This document shows, in pieces, positions 58,531 through 64,000 of a DNA stretch of 64,000 bases (its first letter is position 1; every line of letters starts with the position of its first letter). Source of the stretch: Metaphire vulgaris (taxonomy: Eukaryota > Annelida > Clitellata > Crassiclitellata > Megascolecidae); NCBI GenBank assembly GCA_018105865.1, contig CM030835.1, positions 5,898,316-5,962,315 on the forward strand, written 5' to 3'. The notes under the pieces are model-generated. The model worked only from the letters and a program-made list of their open reading frames with translations. It was not told the DNA's origin and made no database searches. The translations under genes were made by a program, and so were the position numbers.

Positions 58531-59225
58531 TTCTTAATATACAATAATTATAAAACAAATAACAAGACTATTTTTTTAATTTCAAATGGTAATAGAACTA
58601 CTCATACGCCATTCACGTTTTTTAATTTAAGAACCGATATCACTAGTCAACAAATTAATATAACGTTTTAAATCAATCGATTATAGCAAAATCGATGAGG
58701 TTTACCATTGTTTAGTTAACTACTGTTTTCATCTTTTCTAACGTCATTCAAAGCAAAAAAATTTGGAGGTAGGGTCCACTTTATGACCTAAAAATGACAC
58801 CCTTGTTTGCTGAAAAATGTTTTCTCTAGCAAAATATTTTCATTTTGCCTTACTTTGGTGCGGAAAAGTTGTTCTTCAGAGGAACAAAATGACTTTGAAA
58901 ATCGGTTGACATTTGGAAAAGATGTTACTAAGATGACCCCAATGTTTGGAGACCGATCCGTTTTGAGGGGGAAAGTTTCCAAATTTTTTGGAACATCTCA
59001 GGCTATATGATGACATAAAGATGGGAGACCACACCATTGATTCTTTCTAACGCAAAACAAAAAGAGCGCATCTTTTCAACATTTGTTGCTAAAGAAAATC
59101 AGCACAGCAAACAAGAGAAGTTCAAATCATTACACTAACGTTGACTATCAAGTTTGGAAAATTCATGCGAATGGGCGTTAATCGGTTGCGAAACCTGGAA
59201 AATAGTTAGGGAAATTATCGTTTAT

Positions 59226-59250
59226 AATAATAATAATAATAATAATAATC

Positions 59251-59287
<37 letters not shown>
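59226..59287 (+). repeat. (AAT)n microsatellite
   Basis: About 20 AAT units with one tcaat break. Confidence 0.95.
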
Positions 59288-59288
<1 letters not shown>

Positions 59289-59709
59289 GAAATTATAGAC
59301 ATGTTCTTTTCCATAGCATCAGACAATGCATTAGCATGAAGATCGGTATATTATCCGAATGTAATGAAAGCATAATAATAATAATTATCATCTTATTTTC
59401 TTAGTTTAATAAAAATCGTTAGGATATATCGCACGTTTTAGGTGGTTAGAAAACGCTGACGATCGTTTACGATTAACGATTGCATAGAAACAATGCAAAG
59501 TACAATAGGCTGCTGATGATGCTGTTTGAAAGCGATTCGATATGAATACGTCAGTAAATCTTCATTCTGCGCGTCTTCCTGTGTGTACTTTGTATTCAGC
59601 AGTCAGCCTTGCTTTCGTCTTTATCGGTCTCTCCCAAAGACCACCCGATTAATTTTGCATCAAGTAGACGCGCAATCCATCTGGTCAAGGCCACGTCTAT
59701 GGACAAGAT

Positions 59710-59716
<7 letters not shown>

Positions 59717-59777
<61 letters not shown>
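59717..59777 (+). repeat. (CT)n microsatellite
   Basis: About 30 CT units. Confidence 0.95.
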
Positions 59778-59779
<2 letters not shown>

Positions 59780-60105
59780 GGTATCTTGTTTGCTTGTTTT
59801 CAGTTTTTGACTTCCCTTGAGCTTCATCGATATTCTAATAAACGTTTTTCTCTTCATCTGAAATTCTTCATCTATTATCCATCTTGTCTTTCTTGATATT
59901 GCATTTCATTCTCGCTCGTCTGCTTTGGCGCGGCGAGAACGGAACTGTCTTTCAACCCGCCATTATTTCAGAGCTAAAACCAAAAAAGGCTGCTACACGT
60001 GCTGCTGTTATTTTTTAAAGAAGATTCTTTTGTCTACGGTGAAGAGGAGTTCTGATGAATTTCTCAAATGATCCGTCAACATTTGGAAGAGGACGATTGG
60101 TCCGC

Positions 60106-60409
60106 CAGTGTTTATTCTAGCCACCTTTACATTGTTGGAGGATTTTTAAATGTTGGGGGGCAAGGTGTGAGTCTCCTAAAACCTTGACAAGCAAAAAGGT
60201 GATCCTTCCGACTTCCCTAATATTTTTACCCTCCTCAAATGCCCTGACAAGCAAAAAATTGTCATCCTTACATTTTTCCTTCTCCAAAAATATAAAAGTC
60301 CTCCCGTCCTCACATTTTGGGGTGATTTTCATCCCCCAATCAACATATAATTTTGGGGGGATTTTAAAATTGGGGGATTCCCCCCAGAGAAGGCCTAGAA
60401 TAAACACTG
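60106..60409. mobile_element. MITE, CAGTGTTTATTC family
   Basis: cagtgtttattctagccacc and ggcctagaataaacactg termini; interior carries two gacaagcaaaaa(a) blocks (60186, 60246). Confidence 0.7.
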
Positions 60410-60789
60410 TTGGTCAGCAGTTTCAGATTAAATGGCATCGAAGACAGACACGCAACTAAAGATTCAGACGACCTCTTTATAAACGTTATTAGTACAACAC
60501 ACGATGTACCACCGTCTGCCGATGGTTGACTGAGTAAGGTCGTTGCAACACGGGACATCGACTAGATTCGTAGTTGTGTGATTAAACTTGTGTCGTTGCG
60601 TCGACATGTCTTCGATGACCTCTTTTTTGCTTGTCAGAGATTTTGGAGAGGAAAAAAATACAAGGATGACCTCTTTGTTTGCTTGTCAGGGTTTATCGAG
60701 AGGAAAAATGCAAGGATATGACCACCTTTTTTGCTTGTCAAGACTTTTTGGAGAACGAAATGGGGGATCGGCACGTTGTTACGTCATAT

Positions 60790-60885
60790 TTTAGGGGATA
60801 TGACGTTTTGTTACGTCGCGTTACGTAGGAGGAGGGGGTCAAAAAGTGCCAAAATCGCGTTACGTAATTTATGGACGACCCGTTA
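60790..60885. mobile_element. MITE end: ...GCGTTACGTAATTTATGGACGACCC
   Basis: The right end gttacgtaatttatggacga followed by ccc is a terminus seen in many invertebrate MITEs; gttacgtcgcgttacgta lies inside. The left boundary is unclear. Confidence 0.4.
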
Positions 60886-61953
60886 GAGAATTGTTTAAAT
60901 CGCTGAAATTTTTATATATCTATGCAAACACTTTCTAATAGTCTTCCATTGGGTTCTGCTACATACTGAGAGAGCTGAATAACCTATTAATTGTGTTTTG
61001 TTATCTAAAAGACCTGTTGTACAATTAACCAAATATCGTAAGACGAGGGTAATTCCTCGATCAACTAAGGCCTACATCTAGTTTCGCATGATATTCAACA
61101 TTCATTTTGCTGATTTCTCTCTTTCCAGTATACAGTCCTTGATGCTTGTGTGTACCGTAAATACAACATCGTTGTTTGGCGGTTCATTTTAGAATGTTGA
61201 GAGTTAGGAAATTTTGGCCACACATGCAGTAGTAAACAATTTTTAAAAAGTCTGCTAGCAATTTAAACCCAGACTAAGACATTTACCGACCCCTGCTCCC
61301 CACCCACCCACCCACCCGCCCCATCCCATCCCCCACACTCCGCTTGGCTCTAAACCCAACGTCCAATCATCGGAGTGACTTGCACGCTTCAAACGAAACA
61401 AGTCACGACATTCAATTAGCTAAAGCGGCTGTCAGACCGATTGATCAGTTTCTCTGTCAGCCGTCAGAATCTAGTTCACGTCCTTCTGCTCGAGGTTGTT
61501 CGTCGCGACACGGTTAGGCAGGCTAACTCGTCGCTTTTATCCTCTTCTCGTCGCTTTCCTGGATCGTTTCCAGACGCAGGACTACGCGGAAAATCTGCAA
61601 ATTCGATCTAGTCTAATGGTATTGAAATTAGATTATAGCGTCCGCAATGCACGGCGCGCTCTTCATCGACGAGGATAATTATTACGGTCGAAACACGGCC
61701 ATAGAATGCAAATTTCGCGACGAAGCCAACAACCGTAAGCCCCTATAGTTGGCTGGTAATTTGGACAGCGTTTTGAGATCTTCTAGAGTAGAGAGTCTTC
61801 GAGTGGGACTCGAATCGTCCGTTAGCTGTCCGTCGATTACGACCGAACGCAGTGTTCCATCATAAAATGCATCGATTGCGTATTGAAATGCGCCTTCGTT
61901 ACGCACTCTGAAGAGTTTCCCGCGGTGTCTTGACCAGACCCGGTCCGTGGCCG

Positions 61954-62115
61954 ATGGATGCCTCGTTGGCTCAGTTGGTTAAGCGTCAGACATGCCCGCC
62001 GCCAGTCCGGGTTCGATTCTCGGACAGTCTCATGTCCACCATTGGCGAACAGTGGAAATTAATACGGTCGCTTTAGAAGTTTAGATCGTTGACTAGTTCA
62101 TCGTTAATAAATGCG
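61954..62115 (+). mobile_element. tRNA-derived SINE
   Basis: A polymerase III A box (tggctcagttgg, 61967-61978) and B box (ggttcgattct, 62010-62020) sit at tRNA spacing, but the acceptor stem does not pair. The 3' part carries a gctttagaagttta box like the cgctatagaagttt box seen at 14767 and 45393, suggesting a shared SINE/LINE tail. Confidence 0.6.
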
Positions 62116-63429
62116 CCGTATAAATGTGATGTATATGCATTTTTACATTTGCATGCGCAGTAGTCGTGCTGGTGACATTCATAGATGTGTTTTCAAATAT
62201 CATAAAATTCAATTTCGAATTATCCACAGTTATTCATGCCAACTCCCGTCAGAAGGTTTTCGAAATAATCTTTTCTCGTCTTCTTAGGTTCCAAATTCAT
62301 GGGGATGCAGTCACGCCGATATAAAATCAGCAAACGATGACAGTTCACTGCAGTCAGGAATTCTCGATAGACCAACACACAGACAAACAAACACACGCAC
62401 ACAAACATGAGTGTGCGGAGTTTCCGTACAAATTGGATCCTCCTGAAATCTTTCCGGGAGGCAGTGAAATTAGCAACAAATTATCTATTTGCTGAAGACG
62501 TACAACATGATCTGTACAATTCCTTTGCTGATAGGCCCTATTGAAAAAAAACTCTTGACGGAACCATGAAATTGAAAGAGTTTGAGATTGACTGGAAAGA
62601 TTGATAGCCTAATTAGTTGACTTCGAATTTGACGCAGATTCTGAATTTTTTTAAAAATAGGAATTCCAACAGTTCTGCCTGTTTGAATCACTGCTTCTCA
62701 GCGCAGATATCGAAGAGAAGCAACGGCATACATACGGTGGAAGGGGAGGGAGAGGTTCAACACAAGCAGCGAAACCAAACAGAGGATGACCGCAACAGAC
62801 CCTGCTGTTGTTTTGGCCTATATGCGAAACATTGAATGACGTGAAAGTAAAGTCTTCAAAATCTCGAAAACATCGAATGTAGAATTGAGCATTCTAATTT
62901 GTAAAGAAATATTATAAGAAGTAAAGGAACCCTCTTGTCTGAGTGATTACCTTCTTTATTTATGACATCACTGTTAGGAGAAACACCAAGGAAGAATATA
63001 CTGCAACAGCGAAAGAGTGTATTGACACAACAGAAAAAAAGAATCAGTACGCGACGTCATATAAAGAATACAGAGAAAAGGAGTGATTCAAACACGGGTT
63101 CGAAGGTTTCTATATTCAACAATTCGGTGAAGTCGACGATAGAGAAACATTAAAGCATCGAATGGCGCGAGACTTTCGAGGTGTTGAAAGGGATGAATAA
63201 GAAGTCGGTCGGCAGAACACGGCGCTGGCATCATTCTAATGTCCCATCACGTATGTTGACCACTTAGAATTATTAGATGCACCAGACCCATCACCCATCT
63301 CTATAGTAACAAGAGATGCTTGCTTTTGGGGATTGGCTCTTACTGGGCAATTTGCATCAGTACTGGTTGACCCTTCGCCTTGCTCCGTTAACGGAGGGTA
63401 GACCTGAACATTGAAAAACGATGACTGAA

Positions 63430-63700
63430 GGCGACTCCTGGGCTTAGAAACGCGATGCTATCGACGGCTTCCAAAGACATATGGGCGCAGAATGAAATCA
63501 CCAATGAAGAAGTAACGAACAGAATCTCGGGACTGACAGCGATGTGATTACCATGGTCAGACAAGGAGAGTTTCAGATGTTTAGTCACGTCAGTCGCATG
63601 GAAGAGAAGAAAATTTTGAACGTTGCAATGCATGGCCCAATGTGAGGAGAGGGGGACAATGGGAGGGACACGCCCTCCAGGAAGACCCGGAAGCGATTCA
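63430..63700 (+). mobile_element. Decayed LINE C-terminal remnant
   Basis: The + strand yields WAQNEITNEEVTNRI and, in another frame, FSHVSRMEEKKILNVAMHG, matching the NEEVL and GHVxRM motifs of LINE polyproteins. Interrupted by stops. Confidence 0.5.
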
Positions 63701-64000
63701 TGCGGCAAAACAGGGGCGCCCACACAAGGGGGGAAAGGAAGCAAATGCTTCCTGAAAAACCTAGGGGGGGAAGAAATTCCCCCCTGAGTTTTGGTATCAC
63801 GTTAGAGTAGTATATTTATTCGATAAGCCCCTTAATGACTGCGCAATTACTGGCTTAATTGCAGTGCAATTTTGTAACTTCATATAAGATTACCGGTACT
63901 CAATTCAAGCTCAAGTTCATTATTATCAGGCATTCATAAAATGTTATTATTATTGTAACTTTTACATAGTCATTCTAATGATGAAGAGTGCAAACTTCCT

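Larger units (their letters stand above)
58532..60105. other. Upstream flank of the NETO-like CUB exons; no exon recognised
   Basis: Contains (AAT)n and (CT)n arrays. The missing 5' exon(s) of the NETO-like gene must lie in this direction but nothing with a signal peptide and the right phase is evident. Confidence 0.4.

Noticed and set aside
61682..61906. - strand 74-codon frame with ordinary amino-acid composition
   Set aside because: No recognisable domain and no clear donor in phase; left unannotated.
62220..62408. - strand frame starting MFVCVCLFVCVLVY, a possible signal peptide for the NETO-like gene
   Set aside because: The hydrophobic start comes from a GT-rich stretch and no phase-1 donor fits the CUB1 exon.

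Overview
This is metazoan nuclear DNA, most likely from a marine invertebrate. I infer this from split genes with GT-AG introns and vertebrate-like intron positions, very high microsatellite and MITE content, decayed CR1/L2-like and RTE-like LINE pieces, and TTAGGG-type telomere-like motifs. I cannot name the phylum from the sequence alone. No bacterial operon, CRISPR array, rRNA or convincing functional tRNA gene is present. Almost all long open frames are translated microsatellites.

Two real genes can be assembled exon by exon, and they face each other tail to tail. On the + strand (31652-40572) is a nicotinic acetylcholine receptor alpha subunit of the CHRNA7-like type. Eight exons give about 490 residues from the N-terminal ligand-binding domain to the stop after M4; only the signal-peptide exon is not located. 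On the - strand (56955 down to 46985) is a single-pass membrane protein with CUB, CUB, LDLa, transmembrane segment and cytoplasmic tail. This is the architecture of NETO receptor-auxiliary proteins and resembles the nematode receptor-clustering protein LEV-10. Its 5' end (signal peptide and any further CUB domains) is not located.

Layout: 1-31.6 kb holds no recognisable host exon. It is dense in (ATT)n, (GACA)n, (GA)n and (AT)n arrays, short DNA transposons, LINE 3' ends and some GC-rich trinucleotide tracts. 31.6-40.6 kb is the acetylcholine receptor gene, its introns filled with short transposons. 40.6-47.0 kb is the convergent intergenic space with MITEs and a LINE tail. 47.0-57.0 kb is the NETO-like gene, with a SPIN-like hAT element, a MITE riddled with GACA units and large (AGT)n and (GAT)n arrays in its introns. 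57.2-58.5 kb is a decayed RTE-like LINE. 58.5-64 kb holds MITEs, a tRNA-derived SINE and another LINE tail.

The most noteworthy points are: the linkage of a nicotinic receptor subunit with a CUB/LDLa receptor-auxiliary-type gene; a hAT-like MITE whose 8-bp target duplication contains the stop codon of that auxiliary gene and which may supply its poly(A) signal; a reading-frame break at a (GGC)n tract in the same gene; an 18-nt motif shared by several MITE families with different termini; and a roughly 20-fold excess of the octamer TAGGCCTA.
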